A DNA stretch of 64,000 bases, from NCBI RefSeq assembly GCF_000731315.1, contig NZ_HG938353.1, positions 2,232,001-2,296,000 on the forward strand, given 5' to 3'. This DNA is from Neorhizobium galegae bv. orientalis str. HAMBI 540 (GTDB taxonomy: Bacteria; Pseudomonadota; Alphaproteobacteria; Rhizobiales; Rhizobiaceae). A program made the position numbers and the translations under genes. Shown here in pieces: positions 17,901-25,600 of the stretch. The notes under the pieces were generated by a model that worked only from the letters and a program-made list of their open reading frames with translations, had not been told where the DNA came from and searched no databases. Position 1 is the stretch's first letter. Every line of letters starts with the position of its first letter.

Positions 17901-18013
17901 TCGTCGACATCCACCATCCGTTCGGCGGTTTCAAACAGTCAGGCATCGGCCGCGAAGGTGGACCGGAAGGTCTCGAAAACTATTTTGAGGTCAAGACGAT
18001 CCATATGGCCTGA
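14930..18013 (+). CDS. Benzoylformate decarboxylase-like TPP enzyme fused in frame to an aldehyde dehydrogenase
   Basis: One open frame of 1027 residues. Residues 1-540 form a complete thiamine-diphosphate enzyme closest in motif to benzoylformate decarboxylase: Ser42 (FGNPGSTELP), Glu63, His86 (NLHSAAG) correspond to Ser26/Glu47/His70 of that enzyme with constant offset. His293 is a candidate for His281, and GDGSSLYAIQ...NNGGYK is the cofactor motif. Residues 541-1027 form a complete aldehyde dehydrogenase with PWNAPM, LELGGKS and the catalytic Cys in TGQVCFS. Together they would turn a 2-keto acid into an aldehyde and then an acid. A strong internal ribosome site and ATG mark the junction (16535-16552). 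It could be a true fusion, a recent loss of the stop codon, or a sequencing frameshift. Confidence 0.85.
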   Translation: MNKMSLDFLSGSTKLRGRTVSEAVFDFLRQKGIDRIFGNPGSTELPMFVNVPEDFSYVLGLQESIVVAMADAYAQTTRKPAFVNLHSAAGLGHALGNIYTAYRNRAPLIITTGQQSRELLPHDPFLFAESPTEFPKPYVKWACEPARAEDVPAAIARAYYMAMQAPRGPVMVSVPLSDWQAQAAPIAIRDVETVISAPASAIDDLARRLNDAREPVLVVGPGVDIDNAWDATVRLAEILQAKVWVSPLSSRCSFPERHPLFAGFLPAFQPKLANCLGDADLVLVLGAPAFTYHFAGSGPDIPQGAELWLITDDPAQAASAVVGNAMVSNLRAATESLVYRLRCRAPRTDGPARTIPRLKTPKGITQEFFYQTLADVRSPDSIVFEEAPGGRDALHDFFPIERPGGFFATASGGLGYALPGSIGAALTKPEQPVIAVIGDGSSLYAIQSIWSAVEYDADLMIVILNNGGYKVLKAIAERSGSGRIDGVDIGHMDFVKIAEAQGCKAVRCEKGEELSSCLRDLLKMKGPRLLEIILSEEETEMNVAVRNEQVLKTPEKFFIGGEWVAPLGTNKLDVISPVTEEVLMSYPEASNADIDKAVAAARDAFDNGPWPRMTFKERAGYLRKVADLLTARLDEIANAWTTQVGAPIFLTKKLVGQNPGLYNYYAGLIENDDFVDQRKRADGGEVRVVREPVGVCAAITPWNAPMVLLNYKVSAALAAGCTIVAKPSPETPLDAYLLAECIEQAGIPKGVFNLVPAGREGGDYLVRHKGIDKVSFTGSTIAGKTIAAACADRLTRVSLELGGKSAAVLLDDADFAKALPALMVYSMPITGQVCFSLTRILVPESRKQEFIDLYVGAVKNIKVGDPSDPTTQMGPLTMARQLTRVEGYIAAGRAGGATVACGGGRPAGLDRGYFIEPTVFTDVTMDMKIAQEEIFGPVVSIISYKDDEEAVKIANDTTYGLSGAVFTSDPERGYAFARRMRTGSVTVNGMIVDIHHPFGGFKQSGIGREGGPEGLENYFEVKTIHMA
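16535..16552 (+). promoter_or_regulatory. Internal ribosome site and start codon at the decarboxylase/dehydrogenase junction
   Basis: GAGGAGGAG (16535-16543) lies 6 bases before an in-frame ATG (16550-16552) that begins a full-length 487-residue aldehyde dehydrogenase. A TGA in another frame lies just before this ATG (16546-16548), where the stop of a separate decarboxylase gene would be expected. The dehydrogenase can therefore probably also be made on its own. Confidence 0.6.
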
Positions 18014-18042
18014 GGCCAGCTGGGTTTCATAGTGAACAAAAA

Positions 18043-18069
18043 GGCCGCCGGGTTCATGGTCCGGCGGCC
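18043..18069. terminator. Bidirectional terminator hairpin
   Basis: A perfect 9-bp stem GGCCGCCGG (18043-18051) / CCGGCGGCC (18061-18069) with a 9-base loop, an A-run before it and a T-run after it. It sits between the convergent dehydrogenase and DUF3237 genes and can serve both. Confidence 0.8.
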
Positions 18070-18095
18070 TTTCCATTTCTCGGTGGACTGGTGGA

Positions 18096-18554
18096 TCAGA
18101 GCACTTCGAAAACGCTGATGCGCACGGCACTTGCCAGACGCTCGCCGGTGCCGATGAAGATTGTGTGGTTCAGCCAAGCATACCGCGGATCGCCGGTCTG
18201 CAGGCGCGGCGTGGTGCGCATGTAGTAGAGCGCCGGATCGACCATCTCGCCGGCCGCCAGCCGCGCCAGCACCTCCGGCGGCCCGTGCCGGAAACCGAAA
18301 TTGCGGATGTCGATCATCGCCCCGTCATGAGTTTCGATCACGTAACGCGTGTCGAGTTCCGCATAACCGGCGTCATAGACGCTCTGCCAGTCCGCGCCGA
18401 GATTGAGGACGCGCCCGGAAAGGCGCTCCCCTTCCACCACGCCGCCGATGATCGGGATGATCCGCCAGCGGCCGCCGGGACCGCCTCCCTTCTCGATCGG
18501 CGCGCCGAGTTCGGCGCGGATTTCGCAAAGTTGTCTCAGACCCGGAGCCTGCAT
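18096..18554 (-). CDS. DUF3237 family protein
   Basis: A 152-residue protein of the DUF3237 family, small soluble beta-barrel-like proteins of unknown function often found in catabolic clusters. No signal peptide or membrane segment. The ATG at 18554 follows AGGAGG by 5 bases, and that ribosome site overlaps the stop of the TRAP large permease, so it is the last gene of the TRAP operon. Its position suggests a role in handling the imported acid, but no activity can be read from the sequence. Confidence 0.78.
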   Translation of the reverse strand: MQAPGLRQLCEIRAELGAPIEKGGGPGGRWRIIPIIGGVVEGERLSGRVLNLGADWQSVYDAGYAELDTRYVIETHDGAMIDIRNFGFRHGPPEVLARLAAGEMVDPALYYMRTTPRLQTGDPRYAWLNHTIFIGTGERLASAVRISVFEVL

Positions 18555-18563
18555 CCTATCCTC

Positions 18564-19859
18564 CTATCGCATCGTCGTCGGCAACCACAGCGCGATCGCG
18601 GGGAAGAGAACGAGCAGGATGAGGCGGATGATGTCCGTCAGGATGAACGGCATCACCCCTCCATAGATCGTCGTTATCTTCACGTCCTTGGCGATCGAGT
18701 TGATAACGAAGACGTTGATCCCGACCGGCGGGGTGATCATCCCAAGTTCGCAGGAGACCACGATGATGACGCCGAACCAGATCGGATCAAAACCAAGATG
18801 GGTGATGACCGGAAAGACGATCGGTACAAGCAGGATGATCATCGCCATCTCGTCCATCAGCGCGCCGGCGATGAAGAAGATCACCAGGATCAGCGTCAGC
18901 GTGCCATAGGGGCCGAGATCCATGCCGACCAGGAAGGCCGTCAGCTTCTGCGGCGACTGGGTGATCGCCAGGAAATAGCCGAACAGGATGGCGCCGATCA
19001 GCACGCTGAACAGCGACACGGAGGTGCGTAGCGACTCGACGAGGCTCTGCATGATCAGCTTGAAGCCGAGCCGGCCACGCAGGATGCCGATGATCATCGT
19101 CAGCATCGCCCCGACCGCCGCTGCTTCGGTGGCCGTCGCAACGCCGAGATAGATGACGCCGATGACGGCGAGGAACAGGACCAACACCGCCCAGACGTCC
19201 CGCAGCGAGGTCAGGGCTTCCCTCAGATCGAACTTGGTGCCGGGCGGCAGGCGTTTGCCGTGGGCGATCAGCACCGTCGCCATGTACATCAGGGTCGCGA
19301 GGATGCCCGGAACGACGCCGGCCATCAGCAGCTGGCCGACATCGGTCTCCGTGAGGAAGGCGTAGACGACCATCATCACCGAGGGCGGGATGAGAATGCC
19401 GAGCGTGCCGCCGGCGGCGATGACGCCGGTGGACGTGGCATCGGCATAACCGGCCTTGCGCATTTCCGGAAGCGCCACGCGGGTCATGGTGGCGGCAGTC
19501 GCGATCGAACTCCCGCAGATCGCCGCAAACCCGGCGCAGGCCGCGATCGTCGAGAGCGCCAGCCCGCCGCGGAACTGCCCGAGCCAGGCATTGCCGGTCC
19601 TGAACAACTCCCGTGACATGCCGGAATTGGTGGCAAAGACGCCCATCAAGATGAAGAACGGCACCAGCGTCAGATTGAAATCGGTGATGACCCGGATCGG
19701 CGAGGTCGTCAAAAGGTTGAGCGCCGGCGAGATGCCGCGCATGGCAGCAAACCCGAAGACCCCGACAAGACCCATCGAGACGCCGAGCGGCACGCGCAGG
19801 CCCATCAGCACGAACATGGCGACAAAGCCGCCAATGGCAACGAGATCAGCGGTGTTCAT
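18564..19859 (-). CDS. dctM: TRAP transporter large permease (DctM)
   Basis: A 431-residue protein of the DctM family with about a dozen hydrophobic spans and the family segments GMSRELFRTGNAWLGQF and CGSSIATAATMTRVALPEM near residue 110. It forms the sodium-coupled translocation channel with DctQ. It overlaps the small permease gene by 4 bases (ATGA). The transported substrate is set by DctP and is inferred to be a 2-hydroxy or 2-keto (perhaps aromatic) acid from the flanking enzymes. Confidence 0.93.
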   Translation of the reverse strand: MNTADLVAIGGFVAMFVLMGLRVPLGVSMGLVGVFGFAAMRGISPALNLLTTSPIRVITDFNLTLVPFFILMGVFATNSGMSRELFRTGNAWLGQFRGGLALSTIAACAGFAAICGSSIATAATMTRVALPEMRKAGYADATSTGVIAAGGTLGILIPPSVMMVVYAFLTETDVGQLLMAGVVPGILATLMYMATVLIAHGKRLPPGTKFDLREALTSLRDVWAVLVLFLAVIGVIYLGVATATEAAAVGAMLTMIIGILRGRLGFKLIMQSLVESLRTSVSLFSVLIGAILFGYFLAITQSPQKLTAFLVGMDLGPYGTLTLILVIFFIAGALMDEMAMIILLVPIVFPVITHLGFDPIWFGVIIVVSCELGMITPPVGINVFVINSIAKDVKITTIYGGVMPFILTDIIRLILLVLFPAIALWLPTTMR

Positions 19860-20356
19860 ACGCCATGCCCCTCGAGCGGATTGGGTTCCTCGGCCTCGCG
19901 CCGCAGGAAAGGAACGACCGCCGTGGTGACGACGGCGGAGGCGCAGCCGAGCCAGATCAGGCCGATGAGCGGCCAGACCGGTATCCGCAGATCGAAGGTG
20001 GTTTCATTACTGTTGTAAGCACTCGTCAGGCGGAAGAACATCATGTAGGCGAGCATGGCCGTGAAGGCGAGCAGTGTGCTCCAGGCGATGAAATCGAGGA
20101 CCCGACGACCCTTCGGCCCGAGCGGCTCATAGAGCAGATCGACCGCGATATGGCCGCCGCGATAACCGATCGAGGCGAAACCCCACATCATGCAGGCGCC
20201 GATCAGGTAGCGGGACAGGTCGAAACTGTCCGGGATCGCCCAGGAAAAAATATAGCGGCCGATGGTGGAGACGACGATCAGGATCGTGCACAGCCCCAAT
20301 AGGAGGCCGGCGATCATATCGACTGCTTCGGTGAAGCGTTCGAGATATCGGGTCAT
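19856..20356 (-). CDS. dctQ: TRAP transporter small permease (DctQ)
   Basis: A 166-residue membrane protein with the four-span DctQ pattern, including the GYRGGHIAVDLLYEPLG segment typical of the family. It partners the large permease, which starts within its last codons. A GC-rich hairpin separates it from dctP upstream. Confidence 0.92.
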   Translation of the reverse strand: MTRYLERFTEAVDMIAGLLLGLCTILIVVSTIGRYIFSWAIPDSFDLSRYLIGACMMWGFASIGYRGGHIAVDLLYEPLGPKGRRVLDFIAWSTLLAFTAMLAYMMFFRLTSAYNSNETTFDLRIPVWPLIGLIWLGCASAVVTTAVVPFLRREAEEPNPLEGHGV

Positions 20357-20385
20357 GTCTAAGCTCGAAATACGGATGATGGGAA

Positions 20386-20409
20386 GGGCGGGCGCCGAAA
20401 CGCCCGCCC
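20386..20409 (-). other. Stem-loop between dctP and dctQ
   Basis: A perfect 9-bp stem GGGCGGGCG (20386-20394) / CGCCCGCCC (20401-20409) with a 6-base loop, between the binding-protein gene and the permease gene of the TRAP operon. No T-run follows on the minus strand, so it more likely protects dctP mRNA or thins downstream transcription than fully terminates. Confidence 0.65.
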
Positions 20410-20429
20410 GGCTGGATCTCGATAGATCG

Positions 20430-21464
20430 TCACTTCACGTCGGCATTGTACTTCCTCAGCGTCTCGCCGAGGCCTGCCCAGGCAGCCTTGGCGTCGACAC
20501 CGGCCTTGGTGGCAGAGGTTTCCCATTCGCCCTGCAGCGAGGCTGTCGCCTTCTTCCAGAGGCCGACTTCGTCCGCTGTCGGCTTGTAGAGGGTGTGGCC
20601 GCCCGCATCGATCATCTTCTGGCGGCCGGCGGCTTCCGCATCCGCCCATTTGGAGGCCATCTTCTCCGCCCAGTCGGGCGTGCAATGGTCGTTGATCACC
20701 TTGCGGTCGGCAGGCGACAGGCCATCGATCTTGGCCTTGTTCATCACGAAGGCGAAGGTCGTGACGTAGAAGGGCAGATCGAGATGGTGCTTGGTGACGT
20801 CCTGCAGGCCGAACGTGTAGATCGAGTTCCACGGGGAGGCCGTCATGTCGGCGGCGCCCTTGGAGATCAGCTCGCGCATGTCGCCGGCCGGAACCTGAAC
20901 GGAGGCCGCGCCGAGCGAATTGACCAGCCGTGCCATGGTAGCGTGCGCCGGGCGGATGTTCTTGCCCTTGAGGTCGGCGGGAACCTGGATCGGTCCCTTG
21001 GTGCCATGCAGCGTGCCCGGATCATGAACGATCGCCATGCAGAACTGGACGTCCTTCATCTCCTTGGCGGCATACTGGGTGTACCATTCGTCGAGCGCCC
21101 GCGAACCGCCCTTGGCATTCGAGATCAGGAACGGGATTTCGCCCGCTGCGATGATCGGGAAACGGCCCGGCTGATAGCCCGGATTGATGAAGCCGATATC
21201 GACGATGCCGTCGCGCGCCATGTCGTAATGGTCAGGCGCAGCACCCAGCTGCGAGGCCGGGTATATGGTGATCTTGATGCGCCCGCCGGAAGCGTCGCTG
21301 ATCGATTTCGCCCAGATCTCCATGCCGCCCGGCTGCAGCGCATGGGTGGCCGGCACCCAGTGCGACAATGTCAGTTCCACATCGGCGGCCCGTGCAGTCG
21401 TGGTCAGCGCGGACGCAGTCAGCGCCGCGAGGCAGGCCGAAGCAAGCAATGCCTTCAGTGTCAT
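20430..21464 (-). CDS. dctP: TRAP transporter substrate-binding protein (DctP)
   Basis: A 344-residue periplasmic DctP-family protein. A Sec signal is clear (MTLKALLASACLAALTASAL, cleavage near ARA-AD). The mature part starts with VELTLSHWVPATHALQPGG and holds the family region around residues 150-190 (PADLKGKNIRPAH). GGGAGGAG lies before the ATG. It is the first gene of the dctP-dctQ-dctM-DUF3237 unit and divergent from the FAD-linked dehydrogenase. Confidence 0.93.
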   Translation of the reverse strand: MTLKALLASACLAALTASALTTTARAADVELTLSHWVPATHALQPGGMEIWAKSISDASGGRIKITIYPASQLGAAPDHYDMARDGIVDIGFINPGYQPGRFPIIAAGEIPFLISNAKGGSRALDEWYTQYAAKEMKDVQFCMAIVHDPGTLHGTKGPIQVPADLKGKNIRPAHATMARLVNSLGAASVQVPAGDMRELISKGAADMTASPWNSIYTFGLQDVTKHHLDLPFYVTTFAFVMNKAKIDGLSPADRKVINDHCTPDWAEKMASKWADAEAAGRQKMIDAGGHTLYKPTADEVGLWKKATASLQGEWETSATKAGVDAKAAWAGLGETLRKYNADVK

Positions 21465-22190
21465 GTGTTTCTCCTCCCTTTGAGATCAGAGACCGGAGGG
21501 CTCCCTTCCCGTTCCGGCCGGCGAATATCGCTATCAATCCGCGTGGAGACTTAGCTCGCTGGCGGATCGACAAGGTCGTCGGAAATTCCGTGAAGGGGCG
21601 CAACTGCCGGATGCGGAAAGCCCGCCTGCCAGCGATGCGTCAAAGGACCTGCGGAGATCAGGCTGCGCCATCTCCGCGGCCGAAACCGAACCTGCCATGT
21701 CCATGGCAGTCGCAACTGTCTTGAACAGTCGTGTATACACCGATTTCCTCCCATGCCCGGTCTCCCAAGGTGACGCCCTCCTCCTGACATCACCTACCCG
21801 AGCATCCGAATTTCAACACATCCAGGCCGGAACGACAAGCATCCATTTCGGTTTGGGATACAAAAAATCAGGTCGCCTGAGATTTTTCCCGCGGGCTCTT
21901 CACCCCAGCTTCAAACCGTCTAGAATGTCGCAATGCACCTGCCATGCATACACGGAGGATGGAATGCGGCGGCGGAGCGGAACCGGGAGATCGGATCTAC
22001 GGGAGAAAACGTTCGGCCGCGAGAATCCTTCGGCCGATCGATTGGGATACGGTCTAGGCGTTCAAAACCGTGTAGCGGAACGTAGGCTCTTCTTGCGAGC
22101 CGGCCCCGATCACCCTTGGTCGGCACGCCCGGAATGAGCCTTGGACGCGGATATTCAAATCATCATCAGGACACTGGGGAGGAAAAACAC
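21465..22190. promoter_or_regulatory. Divergent control region between the TRAP operon and the FAD dehydrogenase
   Basis: A 726-base gap with no supported gene. It holds an 18-base palindrome CTGCCATG-tc-CATGGCAG (21692-21709), the 10-base palindrome GTGTATACAC (21731-21740), which resembles FCD-type GntR operators, and TTTGGGATACAA (21853-21864), a motif shared with the region before the O-demethylase. An imperfect AT-rich hairpin follows at about 21863-21887. The rightward gene starts with GGGGAGG before its ATG. Confidence 0.5.
21853..21864 (+). promoter_or_regulatory. Shared motif TTTGGGATACAA, candidate GntR operator
   Basis: Identical 12-base word found again at 25447-25458 and related to the perfect palindrome at 25601-25614. 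All three lie in promoter regions of the proposed aryl-acid genes, with a FCD-type GntR gene at 25644-26459 as the nearest candidate binder. Confidence 0.45.
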
Positions 22191-23579
22191 ATGGATGATC
22201 TCGTCACACCGGTCAGCAAGGCGATTGCGCAACTCAAGGGCCTGCTCGGCGACAGGCTGGTGACGTCGGCCTCCGTGCGCGAACATCACAGCCACGACAC
22301 CTCGCGGCTTGCCCCTCACCTGCCCGATGCAGTCGTCTTTCCACGCACCGAGGAAGAAGTCCAGGCGATCGTCTCAGCCTGTGCGGCGCATGGCGTACCG
22401 GTCGTGCCCTTCGGCGCGGGTTCCTCGATGGAAGGTCATACGATCCCGATCCGCGGCGGCATTTCGCTCGATACCCGCGAGATGAACAGGATCGTCGAGA
22501 TTCGGCCGGAAGATCTGCTCGCCGTCGTGCAGCCCGGCGTCACCCGCAAGCAGCTGAATGTGGACCTGCGCGAAACCGGCCTGATGTTCTCGGTGGACCC
22601 CGGCGCCGATGCCTCGATCGGCGGCATGGCATCGACCCGCGGCAGCGGCACCACTTCGGTGCGCTACGGCACGATGCGCGAAAACGTGCTGGCTCTCCGG
22701 GTGGTGACACCGGACGGCGAGGCCATCCAGACTGGATCGCGGGCCAGAAAATCCTCGTCGGGTTACGACCTGACGCATCTCTTCGTCGGCTCGGAGGGCA
22801 CGCTCGGCGTCATCACCGAATTGACGGTCCGCCTGCATCCGATCCCGGAAGCCATCTCGTCGGCGATCTGCTCCTTCCCGACGGTCGCCAACGCCGTCGA
22901 AGCGGTGATCGAGGCGGTGCAATACGGCATCCCGGTCGCCCGCGTCGAATTCCTGGACGAGGTGGCGATCGCCTCGACCAACAACTATTCGAAGCTCGGC
23001 CTGCCGGTCGCCCCCACCCTGTTTTTCGAGTTCCACGGCACCGAGGCCTGGGTGAAGGAACAAGCCCAACTCGTCGAGGAGATCACCAAGGGCCATGACG
23101 CGATCTCCTTCCGCTGGACCGCGGATGCCGACGAGCGCGCCAAACTCTGGCAGGCCCGCCACGATCTCTACTGGGCGACCAAGGCGATCATTCCCGGCTT
23201 TGAGCTCTATACCGGCGACATCTGCGTGCCGATCTCCAGGCTTGCCGAAAGCATCGTCGCGGCGCGTGCCGATATCGATGCTTCGTCGCTGAAGGGCCAG
23301 ATCATCGGCCATGTCGGCGACGGCAATTTCCACACCGCCTACCTGATAGACCCGAACAATCCAGAGCATCTGAAGGAAGCCGACGAGATGGCCGATCGCG
23401 TCGTCGAACGCGCACTCGCCGTCGGCGGCACGGCGAGCGGCGAACACGGCATCGGCATCGCCAAGCTCAAATTCATGCGCAAGGAGCACGGCAAGGCGGT
23501 GGACGTGATGAAACGCATCAAGGCGGCGCTGGATCCGCTGGGGATCATGAACCCGGGCAAGATGGGGGATGCAGGGTGA
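22191..23579 (+). CDS. FAD-linked oxidase, D-2-hydroxyacid (D-lactate/glycolate) dehydrogenase-like
   Basis: A 462-residue flavoenzyme with an N-terminal FAD_binding_4 (VAO) domain (PFGAGSSMEGHTIP and DPGADASIGGMASTRGSGT are the FAD motifs) and a C-terminal FAD-oxidase_C domain holding the metal-binding HVGDGNFH and GEHGIGIAKLKFM. This is the LDHD/GlcD architecture: oxidation of a 2-hydroxyacid to a 2-keto acid with a membrane or cytochrome acceptor. ATG 22191 with GGGGAGG upstream. Next to a TRAP importer and not far from a keto-acid decarboxylase, it could oxidise a mandelate-like acid. Lactate or glycolate remain possible. Confidence 0.87.
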   Translation: MDDLVTPVSKAIAQLKGLLGDRLVTSASVREHHSHDTSRLAPHLPDAVVFPRTEEEVQAIVSACAAHGVPVVPFGAGSSMEGHTIPIRGGISLDTREMNRIVEIRPEDLLAVVQPGVTRKQLNVDLRETGLMFSVDPGADASIGGMASTRGSGTTSVRYGTMRENVLALRVVTPDGEAIQTGSRARKSSSGYDLTHLFVGSEGTLGVITELTVRLHPIPEAISSAICSFPTVANAVEAVIEAVQYGIPVARVEFLDEVAIASTNNYSKLGLPVAPTLFFEFHGTEAWVKEQAQLVEEITKGHDAISFRWTADADERAKLWQARHDLYWATKAIIPGFELYTGDICVPISRLAESIVAARADIDASSLKGQIIGHVGDGNFHTAYLIDPNNPEHLKEADEMADRVVERALAVGGTASGEHGIGIAKLKFMRKEHGKAVDVMKRIKAALDPLGIMNPGKMGDAG

Positions 23580-23598
23580 GAGACAATGCCATTGCTCT

Positions 23599-23718
23599 CC
23601 CTCATCCCTGTGCTTGTCACTGGAATCCAGCACGCTCAAGTCCTTGAGCGCAAGGGATTCTTTTCACCGCGCAGACGCGCGGTGGCTGGATTCCTGTGAC
23701 CCAGCGCAGGAATGAGGA
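23599..23718. repeat. Palindromic intergenic repeat element, copy 2 (inverted relative to copy 1)
   Basis: The reverse complement aligns over its full length with the element at 2568-2686. The arms (23599-23630 and 23686-23718) have diverged by a few bases and one insertion. The internal stem CGCTCAAG/CTTGAGCG (23633-23650) differs from copy 1 by paired changes that keep it folded. It lies just after the stop of the FAD dehydrogenase gene. Confidence 0.85.
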
Positions 23719-23772
23719 AGTTCTTAATTCTCCGCGTCAGCATCACAGCGGCGGCAGCGACCCTCCACCAAC

Positions 23773-23797
23773 AAAAAACGGCGCCCGAAGGCGCCGT
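23773..23797 (-). terminator. Rho-independent terminator of the O-demethylase gene
   Basis: An 8-bp stem (ACGGCGCC / GGCGCCGT, 23778-23785 and 23790-23797) with a CGAA loop, followed on the minus strand by six T. It lies 26 bases after the stop of the leftward gene. Confidence 0.85.
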
Positions 23798-23822
23798 TCT
23801 CATGTCGTATCCTGGGAGGATA

Positions 23823-25229
23823 TCAGACCTTCTTGGTGCGCCAGCTTTCGGCATAGTTTTCACGGGCTTCGGCCGCATAAGGGGTGGGCGAGACGCGGAC
23901 GCGGATCTCGGCCTGCTTGTGGCCCTTTTCGATCGAGGTCTTGCCCGTGCCGCCGTTCGGCTCGCCCCAGATCAGCGTCAGGACGTCGCCTTCCTGCACG
24001 TCGGCATCGACGATGCCGAGCGACAGCATGCAGCGTTCGTTATAGCTGTAGCCGTTGAACATCGACATGCCGACGACCTTGTCGCCATGCATGATCTTGT
24101 CGGCGCTCGAAGACGCATAGTTCGGCTGCGGCAGGTCGATCCACTTGTAGGCTTCACCGCCCGGCACGAAGTTCGAGGCGATGACCTTCATCACGTCTTC
24201 CGCGTTCCACTCGAAGGTGACCTTCTTGCGCTGCGGCTGCGACTTCATCTTTTCGAGCGCCTCACGGCCGACGAAATCGTGGTCGAACTTGACGTAGATG
24301 CCGTAGCCGAGCTCGTACGGGTTGACGTAGTAGTCTTCGATATTCTCGGAGACGAGGCTGCCGCCGATCGAGCCGGTCGCTTCATAGCTGTCTTCCGTTA
24401 ACCAGTCGCGATAACCCTGCAGTTCTGCGCCGGTGTAGATGCCCGGCAGCGGCGACGGAATCCAGCCGGATTCCAGCGTGTTGGTGGAATAGGCGCGCGC
24501 ACCGACGAGGTAGAGATCGACGCCCGCATCCTTGGCGGCCTTGACGATGATCTCGCGGACCTCGTCCTTCTCGGCATAGGGACCCCAGACTTCGAGACCC
24601 GGAGCACCGGCCATGCCGTGGCGCAGGGCCTGGACCTTCTTGGAGCCGATATTGATCCAGTCGACATGGAAGAACTTGATGTCGGGGATCGGGCCGCCAT
24701 TCATCTTTTCAAAGATCTTCGGAGCGTCCGGGCCCTGGATCTGGAAGCGGTAATGAACGCGGTTGACTTCCTTGCCGTCCGGGCGCGAAGGCGAACGCGG
24801 GTCGTGGGTAAGCTTGACGTCGTGCTTGCCGAGCGAAGCGTTGTAGCGCAGCCAGTTGGCGGTCGGCGCACGGCCGACAAGCACGAACTTGTCATCACGC
24901 TCGCGGAAGATGATCATGTCGCCGATGACGTGTCCGGCAGGCGTCACCGGAACATAGTGCTTGGCGCGGTCGACGCCGAAATTGGCAAAGCTGTTGATCG
25001 CCAGGCTTTCCAGGAACTTGGAAGCATCCGGGCCCTCGACGATCAGCTCGTCCATGTGATGTGACTGGTCGAACAGGACCGCCGAATGGCGCCATGCCAT
25101 CTGCTCGGTGCGCCAGTTCGAAAATTCCGGCGCGACGACCGGATAGATATACATGCCGATGCGCGAATTGCGCAGCATCTCGACAGTATTGCCCTTCTCT
25201 TTCAGGATCTGGGTCAGATTCTTCGGCAT
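23823..25229 (-). CDS. Tetrahydrofolate-dependent aromatic O-demethylase, LigM/DesA-like (GcvT family)
   Basis: A 468-residue GcvT-fold protein. Its N-terminal segment (NTVEMLRNSRIGMYIYPVV, then APEFSNWRTEQ) and later blocks (LVGRAPTANWLRYNASLG; RHGMAGAPGLEVWGPY; NTLESGWIPSPLP; IEDYYVNPYELGYG) follow the vanillate/3-O-methylgallate O-demethylase LigM closely, far more than a housekeeping glycine-cleavage T protein. LigM moves the methyl of an aryl methyl ether to tetrahydrofolate. Length equals LigM (about 470). I chose ATG 25229 (MPKNLTQILKEK); longer starts at 25310 and 25262 lack similarity. No gcvH or gcvP is nearby. The exact methoxyaromatic substrate is unknown; DMSP or glycine roles are less likely. 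Confidence 0.8.
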   Translation of the reverse strand: MPKNLTQILKEKGNTVEMLRNSRIGMYIYPVVAPEFSNWRTEQMAWRHSAVLFDQSHHMDELIVEGPDASKFLESLAINSFANFGVDRAKHYVPVTPAGHVIGDMIIFRERDDKFVLVGRAPTANWLRYNASLGKHDVKLTHDPRSPSRPDGKEVNRVHYRFQIQGPDAPKIFEKMNGGPIPDIKFFHVDWINIGSKKVQALRHGMAGAPGLEVWGPYAEKDEVREIIVKAAKDAGVDLYLVGARAYSTNTLESGWIPSPLPGIYTGAELQGYRDWLTEDSYEATGSIGGSLVSENIEDYYVNPYELGYGIYVKFDHDFVGREALEKMKSQPQRKKVTFEWNAEDVMKVIASNFVPGGEAYKWIDLPQPNYASSSADKIMHGDKVVGMSMFNGYSYNERCMLSLGIVDADVQEGDVLTLIWGEPNGGTGKTSIEKGHKQAEIRVRVSPTPYAAEARENYAESWRTKKV

Positions 25230-25444
25230 TTTCTTAACCTTCCCTCGGTTGCTCTCCTGCATGCCGCCCCCCGGCAAAGCCGGTTCGGGATACGATATGC
25301 ATCGTCTCAAGATGTCTCATGCAATTGAGGGTCAGCGGTCTCCTCCCGCCATCTCCTCCCAACAGCCCGGTTCTCGAACCTCGCCTCGACGGCTTGGCGG
25401 AAATCGAGGCCTCCTCCCGGTCGAAGCAATTCATAGAGCAATCA

Positions 25445-25458
25445 TTTTTGGGATACAA
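25445..25458 (+). promoter_or_regulatory. Candidate GntR operator before the O-demethylase
   Basis: TTTTTGGGATACAA, containing the same 12-base word as 21853-21864. It lies about 220 bases before the O-demethylase start, in a 414-base gap (25230-25643) with no gene. The gap also holds ACGAT-atgc-ATCGT (25292-25305), closer to the start codon. Confidence 0.45.
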
Positions 25459-25600
25459 TACCCGATTTTGGCCGCCCCGCCAAAAGTGCCGCGACAGCCC
25501 ATTAGAATTGTGCCGTTGGCATAATATATGGTGATAATTGATGCGGTGCGGAAAAACAAACTGGATCCGGATTGCCACCATCCCCGAACCAAATCGGTAT

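Noticed and set aside
21697..22137. 146-codon rightward open frame in the TRAP/FAD-dehydrogenase gap
   Set aside because: No ribosome site, no recognisable sequence, and it spans palindromes typical of a control region.
23823..25229. Glycine cleavage T protein (gcvT) or DMSP demethylase
   Set aside because: No gcvH/gcvP nearby and no glycine riboswitch pattern; sequence blocks and length follow LigM-type O-demethylases.
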